From NCBI RefSeq assembly GCF_030348945.1, contig NZ_JAUCEN010000002.1:4960001-5024000 (forward strand): DNA of 64,000 nt. The letters are read 5' to 3'. Shown piece by piece: positions 39,646-47,442 of this stretch. The stretch comes from Peribacillus sp. ACCC06369. Lineage in GTDB: Bacteria; Bacillota; Bacilli; Bacillales; DSM-1321. Below the pieces are notes generated by a model. That model did no database searches. It was not told the origin of the DNA and was given only the letters and a program-made list of their open reading frames with translations. Positions within the stretch are counted from its first letter, which is position 1; every line of letters starts with the position of its first letter. Made by a program: the position numbers and the translations under genes.

Positions 39646-39708
39646 AGCGTAAATTTTTTTTACATTGTCGCAAACGCTAAAAAGTTTCCTCTACACAACT
39701 TATTTTAT

Positions 39709-39738
39709 ACTATACACAAGTATACGAAAAAAGTGCAA
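39709..39738 (-). promoter_or_regulatory. Sigma-A-type promoter of mntABCD
   Basis: On the minus strand, TTGCAC (39738-39733) and TATAGT (39714-39709) are separated by 18 nt. This gives a leader of about 110 nt containing the candidate MntR box. Confidence 0.55.
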
Positions 39739-39831
39739 CAATTTTTTCATAAAGCAGATTAATCATTTATTAAAAATCCCCAAAATAACTTCGGGATCTG
39801 AGTTCACCGAATGATTTTACAAACAGCAAAA

Positions 39832-39866
39832 AACTGTCCGGAAAATCACGTGGACCTTCCGGACAG
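39832..39866 (-). terminator. Terminator facing mntA
   Basis: The arms ACTGTCCGGAA and TTCCGGACAGT are perfect complements with a 13-nt loop. On the minus strand the hairpin is followed by TTTTTTGC, so it ends a leftward transcript coming from the repeat array or the 30-residue peptide gene. Confidence 0.85.
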
Positions 39867-40006
39867 TCAGTCATTTCTATGAAGAAGAGTTCTCCCTTCC
39901 ATAACCATGAAACGTAAACGATGAAGTTATATTTATATTGTGGAGTTTTAATGGTGAAAATAAACTAGAGGGGTATTTCGATTGTTTATGGCGGGAAAAC
40001 GTGAAA

Positions 40007-40204
40007 TTCACGAGTAAATGCATGGGTTTCACGAGTAAAGTGTCAAAATTCACGAGTAAAAGCGCGGATTTCACGAGTAAAGTGCCAAAATTCACGAGTA
40101 AATGCGGAATTCACGAGTAATTCCTTATTATTCACTAGGAAAATGGCGAATTTCACGCCTAATGCCGTGGAATACAGAGTAAATCGCGTAATTCCCGACG
40201 GGCA
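40007..40204. repeat. Tandem-like array with a 21-bp period
   Basis: The 12-bp core TTCACGAGTAAA occurs at 40007, 40028, 40049, 40070, 40091 and (ending in T) 40110. Degenerate copies follow at about 40131, 40152, 40172 and 40192. Starts are 21 bp apart, except one 19-bp step. The 9-bp spacers alternate between G-rich types (TGCATGGGT, AGCGCGGAT) and GTGTCAAAA / GTGCCAAAA, so there is also a 42-bp higher-order unit. Decay increases to the right. It is intergenic, without associated cas genes. Confidence 0.9.
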
Positions 40205-40230
40205 TCCCGTCATTCCATGTGCGCTGCCAC

Positions 40231-40323
40231 TCATTTTTCCGACTTCAATGAAATTGCCAGGTACGCCAATCCCAATTCGATTCCGCAAAGTACAAACAGG
40301 GTAATTAAAGTTTGGACCATCAT
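40231..40323 (-). CDS. Small membrane peptide, 30 aa
   Basis: The minus strand has a GAGGAGGAG ribosome site 4-9 nt before ATG 40323 (second ATG 40320). It encodes 30 residues: a hydrophobic stretch LITLFVLCGIELGLAYLAI bounded by a short polar start and the charged tail SLKSEK, then TGA. This is a single predicted transmembrane helix with one Glu inside. It is divergent from the LacI-type gene and upstream of mntABCD, with a terminator at 39.83-39.87 kb. I do not recognise a family. A regulatory membrane peptide is conceivable; a toxin cannot be excluded. Confidence 0.6.
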   Translation of the reverse strand: MMVQTLITLFVLCGIELGLAYLAISLKSEK

Positions 40324-40429
40324 GATCTCCTCCTCCGCTAAGACTTAAACCAATCTTAAAGGATGAAACCCATACCAGAACAAGACCTTATTTGAAGAAA
40401 TCTTCAGCAGCCCCACTGTGTTCTCTTGC

Positions 40430-40456
40430 TATGAAATGGGTTTCATACTGTACAAT
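40430..40456 (+). promoter_or_regulatory. Promoter and palindromic operator of the LacI-type gene
   Basis: The 18-bp palindrome TATGAAA-TGGG-TTTCATA (40430-40447) lies directly before the -10-like TACAAT (40451-40456), 36 nt before the start codon at 40483. The position suggests autorepression. The half-site ATGAAACCC recurs inverted at 40363-40371, between this operator and the divergent 30-residue gene. Confidence 0.6.
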
Positions 40457-40482
40457 ATAAAAAAAGAAAATACGGTGATCCC

Positions 40483-41445
40483 ATGACAAATATTAAAGAA
40501 ATTGCTCAAAGTGCTGGTGTATCTGTCTCAACAGTGTCCCGTGTATTGAATGACCATCCTTATGTAAGCCCTGAAAAAAGAGCGAGCGTTTTACAAGCCA
40601 TTGACCGTTTGAATTATTCAAGAAACATCAACGCCATCCATCTTTCTAAAGGCAAAACAAATCTTATCGGCATCATCATCCCCTTCACCAATCACCCATA
40701 TTACGGGGCAATCGTTAACGGAATTTCTAAACAGGCGAATGCAATCGGCTGTCATCTAGTCATCTTTCAGACCCATTACGAAAGAGAGAAAGAAATCCAG
40801 GCTTTGAATATGCTGCAAATGAAGCAACTCGATGGCATTATCGTTTGTTCAAGAATTTCGGAAATGAAAATCCTCTTGGAGTATCAAAAATATGGACCGA
40901 TTATCTTATGTGAAGATACAGCCCAGGCTGAATTCTCATCCATCAGCGTTGATCATTATGCAGCTTTCTCCTGTGCCCTTGAATACGTGATTGCTAAAGG
41001 TTATCAGAAAATCGGATACAGTCTTGGCCGTAAAAAGAGCAGAAACAGTTCTCTCCGTACAAAGGCTTTTAACGATATCATGAGTAAACATCAACTTATA
41101 AACAATAAAGATTGGCTGTTTGAAGGCAGTTATCACATCAAAGACGGTGAACAATTGTTTCAGGATTGGAATTCGATGATGAATAAACCTGAGGCCATCA
41201 TCATCACTAATGATGACACGGCGGCAGGCTTCATTCTAACAGCTAAGAAATCTGGCTTGAGGGTACCTGAAGATGTGGCCATTCTCGGCTTCAATAATGA
41301 TAGCCTGAGTGAAATGCTCGAAATCACGACCATTTCCTTACCGCTGGAATGGATTGGGAAAATGGCAGTGGATCTATTCGAGAATCCCGAAGTGGTCAAA
41401 CATGTAAAACTGGAATACGCCCTTATAAAAAGAAGGAGCGTTTAA
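40483..41445 (+). CDS. LacI family transcriptional regulator
   Basis: A 320-aa regulator. The N-terminal LacI helix-turn-helix reads NIKEIAQSAGVSVSTVSRVLNDH, with the hinge helix region near residues 50-58. The effector domain is a periplasmic-binding-protein fold (IGIIIPFTNHPYYGAIVNGI at the start, VAILGFNNDSLSEM near the end). The ligand is unknown; a sugar is usual, and an oligo-1,6-glucosidase gene lies 2 kb away, but a direct link is only a guess. It is monocistronic, with a palindrome over its own promoter. Confidence 0.93.
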   Translation: MTNIKEIAQSAGVSVSTVSRVLNDHPYVSPEKRASVLQAIDRLNYSRNINAIHLSKGKTNLIGIIIPFTNHPYYGAIVNGISKQANAIGCHLVIFQTHYEREKEIQALNMLQMKQLDGIIVCSRISEMKILLEYQKYGPIILCEDTAQAEFSSISVDHYAAFSCALEYVIAKGYQKIGYSLGRKKSRNSSLRTKAFNDIMSKHQLINNKDWLFEGSYHIKDGEQLFQDWNSMMNKPEAIIITNDDTAAGFILTAKKSGLRVPEDVAILGFNNDSLSEMLEITTISLPLEWIGKMAVDLFENPEVVKHVKLEYALIKRRSV

Positions 41446-41530
41446 TAACGCTAAGAATAGCTTTACTTTTGTATCATCAAATCTTCCAGACTTTCTTGAA
41501 CTAGGAAAAAATAACCACATAAAATAATCA

Positions 41531-41559
41531 TTGCGATATCCATGAGATTATTTTATAAT
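41531..41559 (+). promoter_or_regulatory. Sigma-A promoter of the lysine-riboswitch transcript
   Basis: TTGCGA (41531-41536) and perfect TATAAT (41554-41559) are separated by 17 nt. Transcription starting near 41566 gives a leader of about 400 nt that contains the L-box. Confidence 0.75.
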
Positions 41560-41694
41560 TTTGATATAGTAAAGTTTACTCAATTACTAGCAATCTATTA
41601 GCTATTGCATGAATTTCATGAGTATAATCGTCCGTCGTCAATTACAAGATGGCGCAACGATTTAAGAAAATTGAATACTTCCTCATTTACCGAT

Positions 41695-41872
41695 GAGTTA
41701 GAGGCTGCAGCTTATAAAAGTAAAACGGACGAGATTCTGGAAAATTAAAGACTCCGTTTGAAAGGATAAGTTGCCGAAGTTTGGGTATATTCCATGTATA
41801 CCTTGGCTGGCGGTGTTTCCGAACAGGAACATCACTGTCACGTTTTTTCTAAAAGCGTGGGGAGCTATCTTC
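41695..41872 (+). ncRNA. Lysine riboswitch (L-box)
   Basis: The conserved L-box blocks occur in order: GAGTTAGAGGCTGCAGC, GGATAAGTTGCCGAAG, TTGGCTGGCGGTGTTTCCG, ACATCACTGTCACG and finally GTGGGGAGCTATC. These correspond to the five-helix lysine-binding junction. An intrinsic terminator follows at 41.90 kb, and then a permease gene. Lysine should therefore switch off its own uptake. Confidence 0.93.
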
Positions 41873-41895
41873 GGAAGGATAAACGGGTTTATTAT

Positions 41896-41933
41896 AAACA
41901 GCCGTCGATCTTTTTCGACTGCTGTTTTTTTAT
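41896..41933 (+). terminator. Riboswitch terminator before the permease gene
   Basis: Stem AAACAGCcGTCGA / TCGACtGCTGTTT with one mismatch and a short loop, followed by TTTTTT. It is the expression platform of the lysine riboswitch. Confidence 0.9.
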
Positions 41934-41971
41934 ATTTCGTTCCCTTCCAATAAAAAGGAGTGTAACATCAA

Positions 41972-43423
41972 TTGGCAAATTCACAACAAGCATCAAGCCC
42001 TACTGAATTGAAAAGGAGCCTGAAAGCGCGGCACTTGATGATGATTTCATTAGGTGGAACGATTGGAACAGGTTTATTTTTAGCAAGTGGCGGTGCCATT
42101 CATTCAGCCGGACCCGGCGGTGCCTTGGTGGCATACGCGATTATCGGCATCATGGTTTATTACTTAATGACAAGTCTTGCAGAAATGGCAGCGTTCATGC
42201 CAGTGGCCGGTTCGTTCCGTGTCTATGCATCCAAATTCGTCGATCCGTCTTTCGGTTTTGCAATTGGATGGAACTACTGGTATAACTGGGCAATCACCAT
42301 TGCCGCTGAATTAGCAGCCGTTGTCTTAATTATGAAGTTCTGGTTCCCGGATAGTCCTTCCTTTATCTGGAGTGCCATTGCGTTAATCACAATGTTTCTT
42401 ATCAATTACATGTCCGTTAAAGGTTTTGGGGAAACAGAATTCTGGTTTGCCATGATCAAAGTCGTGACGGTCGTCATATTCTTGATCACTGGTGTTTTGA
42501 TCATCCTCGGAATCATGGGTGGGAAAGACCCAATTGGTTTTTCCAATTTCACAATGGGCGAAGGTCCCTTTAACGGGGGGTTCTTCACGATTCTAGGCGT
42601 ATTCATGGCAGCTGGCTTTTCTTTCCAAGGAACGGAATTGCTTGGAGTGACGGCTGGTGAAAGTGAGGATCCGGAAAAAAATATCCCTAAAGCGATCAGA
42701 TCCGTTTTCTGGCGCATCATCTTATTCTATATCCTTGCAATTTTTGTAATTGGAATGATCATACCGTTTACGGATTCACGTTTATTGAGTGAAGATGTTG
42801 CCGTAAGTCCATTCACGCTTGTATTTGAACGTGCGGGCCTTGCATTTGCTGCATCCATCATGAACGCGATCATTTTATCATCCGTACTCTCTGCCGGTAA
42901 CTCTGGCATGTACGCTTCAACCCGTATGCTATGGGACTTGGCACGTGATGGGAAAGCACCGAAATTCCTTGGCAAGTTAGATAAAAGAGGAGTACCAGTG
43001 AATGCACTTATCGTGACTTCTTTAGTTGGCTGCGTTGCATTCTTAGCTTCATTTTTCGGAGATGGTGTTGTTTATATCTGGTTATTGAATGCTTCAGGCA
43101 TGGCCGGATTCGTCACCTGGGTCGGGATTGCGATTGCCCATTATCGGTTCCGCAAAGCCTACGTGGCTCAAGGCCTTGATATGAATGCTTTACCATACCG
43201 GGCCAAAGGCTTCCCATTCGGACCTATATTCGCACTTGTCCTTTGTATCATCATTATCATTGGACAAGGCTATCAAGCCTTCAGCAGCAATGGGATCGAT
43301 TGGAATTCAATGTTCGTTTCCTACATTGGCTTGATTCTATTTTTCGTCCTATGGTTCGGCTATAAAATTAAGCATAAAACGAAAATAATTCCCCTTGAGG
43401 AATGTGACCTTAAATCCAAATAA
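41972..43423 (+). CDS. Amino acid permease, probably lysine-specific
   Basis: A 483-aa APC-superfamily (AAT family) permease with 12 membrane segments. LKARHLMMISLGGTIGTGLFLASG is the diagnostic start, and the middle has GFSFQGTELLGVTAGESEDPEKNIPKA. Residues resemble the LysP group of proton-coupled lysine permeases. The lysine riboswitch upstream supports lysine as substrate. It starts with TTG 41972, 11 nt after AAAGGAG, so initiation may be inefficient. It is followed by a shared terminator. Confidence 0.9.
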   Translation: MANSQQASSPTELKRSLKARHLMMISLGGTIGTGLFLASGGAIHSAGPGGALVAYAIIGIMVYYLMTSLAEMAAFMPVAGSFRVYASKFVDPSFGFAIGWNYWYNWAITIAAELAAVVLIMKFWFPDSPSFIWSAIALITMFLINYMSVKGFGETEFWFAMIKVVTVVIFLITGVLIILGIMGGKDPIGFSNFTMGEGPFNGGFFTILGVFMAAGFSFQGTELLGVTAGESEDPEKNIPKAIRSVFWRIILFYILAIFVIGMIIPFTDSRLLSEDVAVSPFTLVFERAGLAFAASIMNAIILSSVLSAGNSGMYASTRMLWDLARDGKAPKFLGKLDKRGVPVNALIVTSLVGCVAFLASFFGDGVVYIWLLNASGMAGFVTWVGIAIAHYRFRKAYVAQGLDMNALPYRAKGFPFGPIFALVLCIIIIIGQGYQAFSSNGIDWNSMFVSYIGLILFFVLWFGYKIKHKTKIIPLEECDLKSK

Positions 43424-43429
43424 TACGTA

Positions 43430-43474
43430 AAAGGACCTGCTCTTCTCTAAACGGGGAAGAACAGGTCCTTTTTT
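43430..43474. terminator. Bidirectional terminator after the permease gene
   Basis: AAAGGACCTG-TCTTC pairs with GAAGA-CAGGTCCTTT with a 10-nt loop and flanking A and T runs. It serves the convergent permease and glucosidase genes. Confidence 0.9.
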
Positions 43475-45153
43475 CATTTCAAATGATAAACACGACATTC
43501 ATATGGACGCAGAGGTTTGGTGGAGATTCCTTCTTCTTCCTGATCATAATTACCGATCAGCCTTGTAGCAGAATATGCATGCAGCTCTTCAGGCAAAGAA
43601 TAGGAGGCCGGCTCCTCTTTAAAGTTGCATAGCACTAACAGCTTTTCTTCTTCAAACGTTCTCGTATAGGCAAATATTCGTTCATCATCTGGACAGAGCA
43701 GTTCAAAACGGCCATAAACGACGATTTCATGATTCTTGCGTATTTGGATAAGCCTTTTATAAAAATGAAAAATGGAATTCGGATCATTGTAGGCTTTTTC
43801 CGCATTGATCTCGGGAAAATTGGGATTAACCTTAATCCATGGACTCCCATTTGTGAATCCTGCGTTCCGGGAGTCATTCCACTGAATCGGTGTCCTCGCA
43901 TTATCCCTGCTGCGGCCGTGAATGGCTGACATCATCCGCTCTTTTGACCAGCCACGCGAATTGACGAGTTCGTCATATGAATTCAACGTTTCAATATCCC
44001 GGTATTCATCGATACTTTCAAATGCAACATTGGTCATGCCCAACTCTTCCCCTTGATATATATAAGGTGTCCCCTGAAGCATATGAAGACAAGCGGCAAG
44101 CATCTTTGCGCTTTCAACACGATACTTTCCATCATTTCCAAACCTTGAGACAACCCGGGGCTGATCATGATTGTTCCAGTATAAACTGTTCCAGCCATCC
44201 CCCTCCAAACCAGTCTGCCACTTGGAAAGAATTCGCTTTAAATCGCTTAGCTTCCACTTATCGTTACTCCATTTCCCTTCTGGTCCACACCCCAAATCCA
44301 TATGTTCGAATTGAAAGACCATATGTAGCTCACCACGATCTTTACCTGTGAACAATTGTGCTTCCTCCGGTGTGACGCCTGGCATCTCCCCAACGGTAAT
44401 CACGTCATATCGAGAAAGTGCCCGTTGATTGATTTCCTGTAAAAACTCATGTATGCGCGGTCCATTCAGGAAAAAGGGGCTTCCATCACCATACTGCTTC
44501 TCATGATGAACGGATCCATCTGAATAGCTCTGATCTTTTGAAAGGAAGTTGATGACATCCATCCGAAATCCATCGACACCCTTATCCAGCCACCAAGTCA
44601 TCATGCTGTAGATTTCTTCACGGAGCTTAGGGTTCTCCCAGTTTAAATCAGGTTGTTTCTTGCTGAATAAATGTAAATAATATTCATCCGTTCCTTCATC
44701 ATATTCCCATGCCGAACCTTTAAAAATGGACTCCCAATTATTTGGCTCTTCCCCATTCCTTCCAGGTTTCCAAATATAATAATCACGCTTTGGATTATCT
44801 TTTGAGGATCGGGATTCAATGAACCACGAATGTTCATCTGAAGAATGGTTGACCACCAGATCCATCATGATCTTCATCCCACGTTCATGCACCGCCTTCA
44901 GCAACCTATCAAAATCAGCCATTGTCCCGAATTCAGTCATGATTGATCGATAATCACTGATATCGTACCCATTGTCATCATTGGGAGATTGATAAATGGG
45001 GGATAGCCATATCACGTTCACACCCAGCTCTTGTAAATAATCGAGTTTCATCAAGATCCCGTTTAAATCCCCTATCCCATCTCCATCACTATCCATAAAA
45101 CTCCTTGGATACACTTGATACACAACTGCCTCTTTCCACCATGCTTTGTCCAT
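43474..45153 (-). CDS. malL: Oligo-1,6-glucosidase (GH13)
   Basis: A 559-aa cytoplasmic alpha-glucosidase of GH13 subfamily 31. The conserved regions are DLVVNHSS (region I), GFRMDVINF (region II, nucleophile Asp), VGEMPG (region III, acid/base Glu) and WNNHDQPR (region IV). The Val after the nucleophile in region II is the residue linked to alpha-1,6 rather than alpha-1,4 specificity, so isomaltose-type substrates are likely. No PTS or ABC sugar genes are adjacent. The MalL symbol is by resemblance; treC-like enzymes are related but less fitting. Confidence 0.87.
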   Translation of the reverse strand: MDKAWWKEAVVYQVYPRSFMDSDGDGIGDLNGILMKLDYLQELGVNVIWLSPIYQSPNDDNGYDISDYRSIMTEFGTMADFDRLLKAVHERGMKIMMDLVVNHSSDEHSWFIESRSSKDNPKRDYYIWKPGRNGEEPNNWESIFKGSAWEYDEGTDEYYLHLFSKKQPDLNWENPKLREEIYSMMTWWLDKGVDGFRMDVINFLSKDQSYSDGSVHHEKQYGDGSPFFLNGPRIHEFLQEINQRALSRYDVITVGEMPGVTPEEAQLFTGKDRGELHMVFQFEHMDLGCGPEGKWSNDKWKLSDLKRILSKWQTGLEGDGWNSLYWNNHDQPRVVSRFGNDGKYRVESAKMLAACLHMLQGTPYIYQGEELGMTNVAFESIDEYRDIETLNSYDELVNSRGWSKERMMSAIHGRSRDNARTPIQWNDSRNAGFTNGSPWIKVNPNFPEINAEKAYNDPNSIFHFYKRLIQIRKNHEIVVYGRFELLCPDDERIFAYTRTFEEEKLLVLCNFKEEPASYSLPEELHAYSATRLIGNYDQEEEGISTKPLRPYECRVYHLK

Positions 45154-45239
45154 GCCTTTCCTCCCCTCTTTAAACGCATTGACATAATCATTACACCAAT
45201 ACCCTATTATAAAGGGAGAAACTTCAGAATATTCTTCTT

Positions 45240-46322
45240 TTATTCCGCAATTCCGGTTTGAATCATTTCAATGTCCAAATCCACCTCGATGGGAATATGG
45301 GGATATGCCTCCTCCCAATGTTTTTGGTCGAAATTTCTTGTTTTACTTTTAGCGTGATCACCGAGTGCAATCGGATCTATATTGTTTTCCTGAAACATGG
45401 TTACCATCTCATTTAATTTATTACCAATGACATGTTCAGCCCTGGCCTCTATTTTATTCAGGTCGACCCCTTTGCCCAAGTCATAACCTTGGACCTCTAG
45501 CAAACTTGCTTTTAGTTTCACTTCAATCCTGACTTTGGGGTCTTGATTTACATTCGAGAAATCATAATGGACACGTGACTCCACGTTATTGATATCTGTA
45601 TAGTCATTTTCCTTCCATTTAATTTCATAATTCCCCAGCTTAAAGTTTTCACTAAGGACTTTGAATAAAAACCCATCCTCATAAGGGATATATTTACCAA
45701 TATACCTATCACTTTTAAACAGGGCGATCCCTTTTACCTGTATTTGGTCTTCTTCAGTTTCCAATAAGGGCAGGACCGGATCGATCCCTTTACCATGAAC
45801 TGCATATAAATACCTGTGCAAATCTACATCAGGCAAATTAGTTCGGATATTCTGTTCGATCAGTTCTTTTACTTGAACCCCTGGAGTTTTAATCAACTTC
45901 GGCTCCATTTTAACTACATCCTCAGCTTTACCATGAACGATCGCTAAATACAAATCCCGTCCCACCATCGGGTCACGCCGATATGTATCGACGTAATCAT
46001 TCAACCCCTCACCCGCCAATTCTTCACCATAGAGAATGACTGTCAGCCTCCCGCCGACAATCGGGAATGGTGTCTTTGCATTTTCTTGCTGGCGGGCTGC
46101 CTTTATATCATGGGAAATCGATTCATATACTTCATTACCTAGATCCGCTTCCTCACCAGGCTGAGGAACGCTGACAACGACCGTACCTTTGATTTTATTG
46201 TCTCCGGCATCATCATAACCTACGACTTCAGCAATTAAAATATCTTCTAATATTTGCTTTTCCACACCGCACGCCGTCATCAAGAAACAAGCTAATGTAA
46301 TCATGAGGAGTTTGATTTTCAT
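45240..46322 (-). CDS. gerC-type: Germinant receptor C subunit, Ger(x)C lipoprotein
   Basis: A 360-aa lipoprotein with lipobox MTAC (Cys18). The Ger(x)C family pattern is seen in EDILIAEVVGYDDAG, the N-terminal domain with TPFPIVGGRLTVILYGEELA, and the later C-terminal domain. In germinant receptors the C subunit sits on the outer face of the inner spore membrane and is needed for receptor assembly. It overlaps the B-subunit gene by 4 nt. Confidence 0.93.
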   Translation of the reverse strand: MKIKLLMITLACFLMTACGVEKQILEDILIAEVVGYDDAGDNKIKGTVVVSVPQPGEEADLGNEVYESISHDIKAARQQENAKTPFPIVGGRLTVILYGEELAGEGLNDYVDTYRRDPMVGRDLYLAIVHGKAEDVVKMEPKLIKTPGVQVKELIEQNIRTNLPDVDLHRYLYAVHGKGIDPVLPLLETEEDQIQVKGIALFKSDRYIGKYIPYEDGFLFKVLSENFKLGNYEIKWKENDYTDINNVESRVHYDFSNVNQDPKVRIEVKLKASLLEVQGYDLGKGVDLNKIEARAEHVIGNKLNEMVTMFQENNIDPIALGDHAKSKTRNFDQKHWEEAYPHIPIEVDLDIEMIQTGIAE

Positions 46323-47419
46323 GATTTATCCCCCCTAACTTTATAGACGATCGACTGCCATATGAATAAGAGAGGAAGATACAAATAAATGATATAAAAG
46401 CCTATTTGTGAACTGATCGTGTTAAACCTATCGATTTTATAGCGGTTATCCAAAAAAAGGCAGGAAGCTAAAATGATAAGCAGGATGAAAACCAACATCT
46501 TTTTCTGTCTGAATCCAAATGCTCTTTTCGCTGTTCTGCTTGCTGCCCAAACCCCTAAACAAACATTCGGCAGCACCATGAACAGCCAAACGGAAATCCC
46601 TATGTATTCGAACCTTTCAATGAATGGAAGGTCTACAATTTTCCATAACGTCAAAGTTGCCCATATTACATCTTTCAGCTGATCTTGATGATAGTAGGCT
46701 AATGAAACAATAATAAACATTAAATATATAGACATAGTAAACAACACCCCTAAGTGTGCCCACTTTTGAGAGTGTTCACGCTTTTTAATGAATGGGTAAT
46801 AAATCAGGAGTAATTCAAAACCAAGGTAATTCAGGGTCATTTTCTTACAGGCCTTCATGATTTCCAAAAAGGAATGATCAAGAAAAGGACCCAAATTTTC
46901 AAAGTGGGCGTGCTTAAATGGAAAATAATTCAAAAGGAATAATGGTGATCCAATAATAAGCCCGATTATACAAAAACCAGTTATGACCCTGAACCCTCCT
47001 GTCACAAAACTATACAGGAGAATAAGAATGAAGGTTAATAGCATCAGGACATTAACACCAGGGAACATCCAAACCTGAATGACCTCTAAATAAGTCCTGA
47101 TAAGTATGATGGAGATCATTATGAAGTAGAGGATGAATAAAATATTGAAAGCATTTCCTACCCATTTACCAAACAAATCTTTATGGATGGCAACCAAATC
47201 GAGTGTTTTGGGGCCCCTGCCTAAAAGCTTGAAACACATCCAAAGCAGAACATTTATGATTAACCCTGAAATTATGATTGATATCCATGCGTCTTGGCCA
47301 GCCTCTTTCGCTATGACCCGTTCAAACCCCAATACCCCTACGCCAATCTGCATGCCGGGCATAAGGAAAAAAACAAAGAATGGGGATATTTGTTTAGTTT
47401 CATTTGGTTTGACTTCCAT
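46319..47419 (-). CDS. gerB-type: Germinant receptor B subunit, spore germination permease
   Basis: A 366-aa membrane protein of the GerAB/APC-like endospore germination permease family with ten hydrophobic segments. The start ISPFFVFFLMPGMQIGVGVLGFER is typical. The B subunit is thought to bind the nutrient germinant; which amino acid or sugar cannot be read. It starts 23 bp after the A-subunit stop. Confidence 0.93.
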   Translation of the reverse strand: MEVKPNETKQISPFFVFFLMPGMQIGVGVLGFERVIAKEAGQDAWISIIISGLIINVLLWMCFKLLGRGPKTLDLVAIHKDLFGKWVGNAFNILFILYFIMISIILIRTYLEVIQVWMFPGVNVLMLLTFILILLYSFVTGGFRVITGFCIIGLIIGSPLFLLNYFPFKHAHFENLGPFLDHSFLEIMKACKKMTLNYLGFELLLIYYPFIKKREHSQKWAHLGVLFTMSIYLMFIIVSLAYYHQDQLKDVIWATLTLWKIVDLPFIERFEYIGISVWLFMVLPNVCLGVWAASRTAKRAFGFRQKKMLVFILLIILASCLFLDNRYKIDRFNTISSQIGFYIIYLYLPLLFIWQSIVYKVRGDKS

Positions 47420-47442
47420 ACCTTCTCACCGCTTTCTACACC

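Noticed and set aside
39938..40120. A repeat peptide (FTSK every seven residues) encoded by the 21-bp array
   Set aside because: The only start is TTG without a ribosome site; the frame is open merely because 21 is a multiple of three, and the opposite strand is open too.
40007..40204. The 21-bp array as a CRISPR array
   Set aside because: Cores are 12 bp and spacers only 9 bp, spacers are similar to each other, and no cas genes are present.
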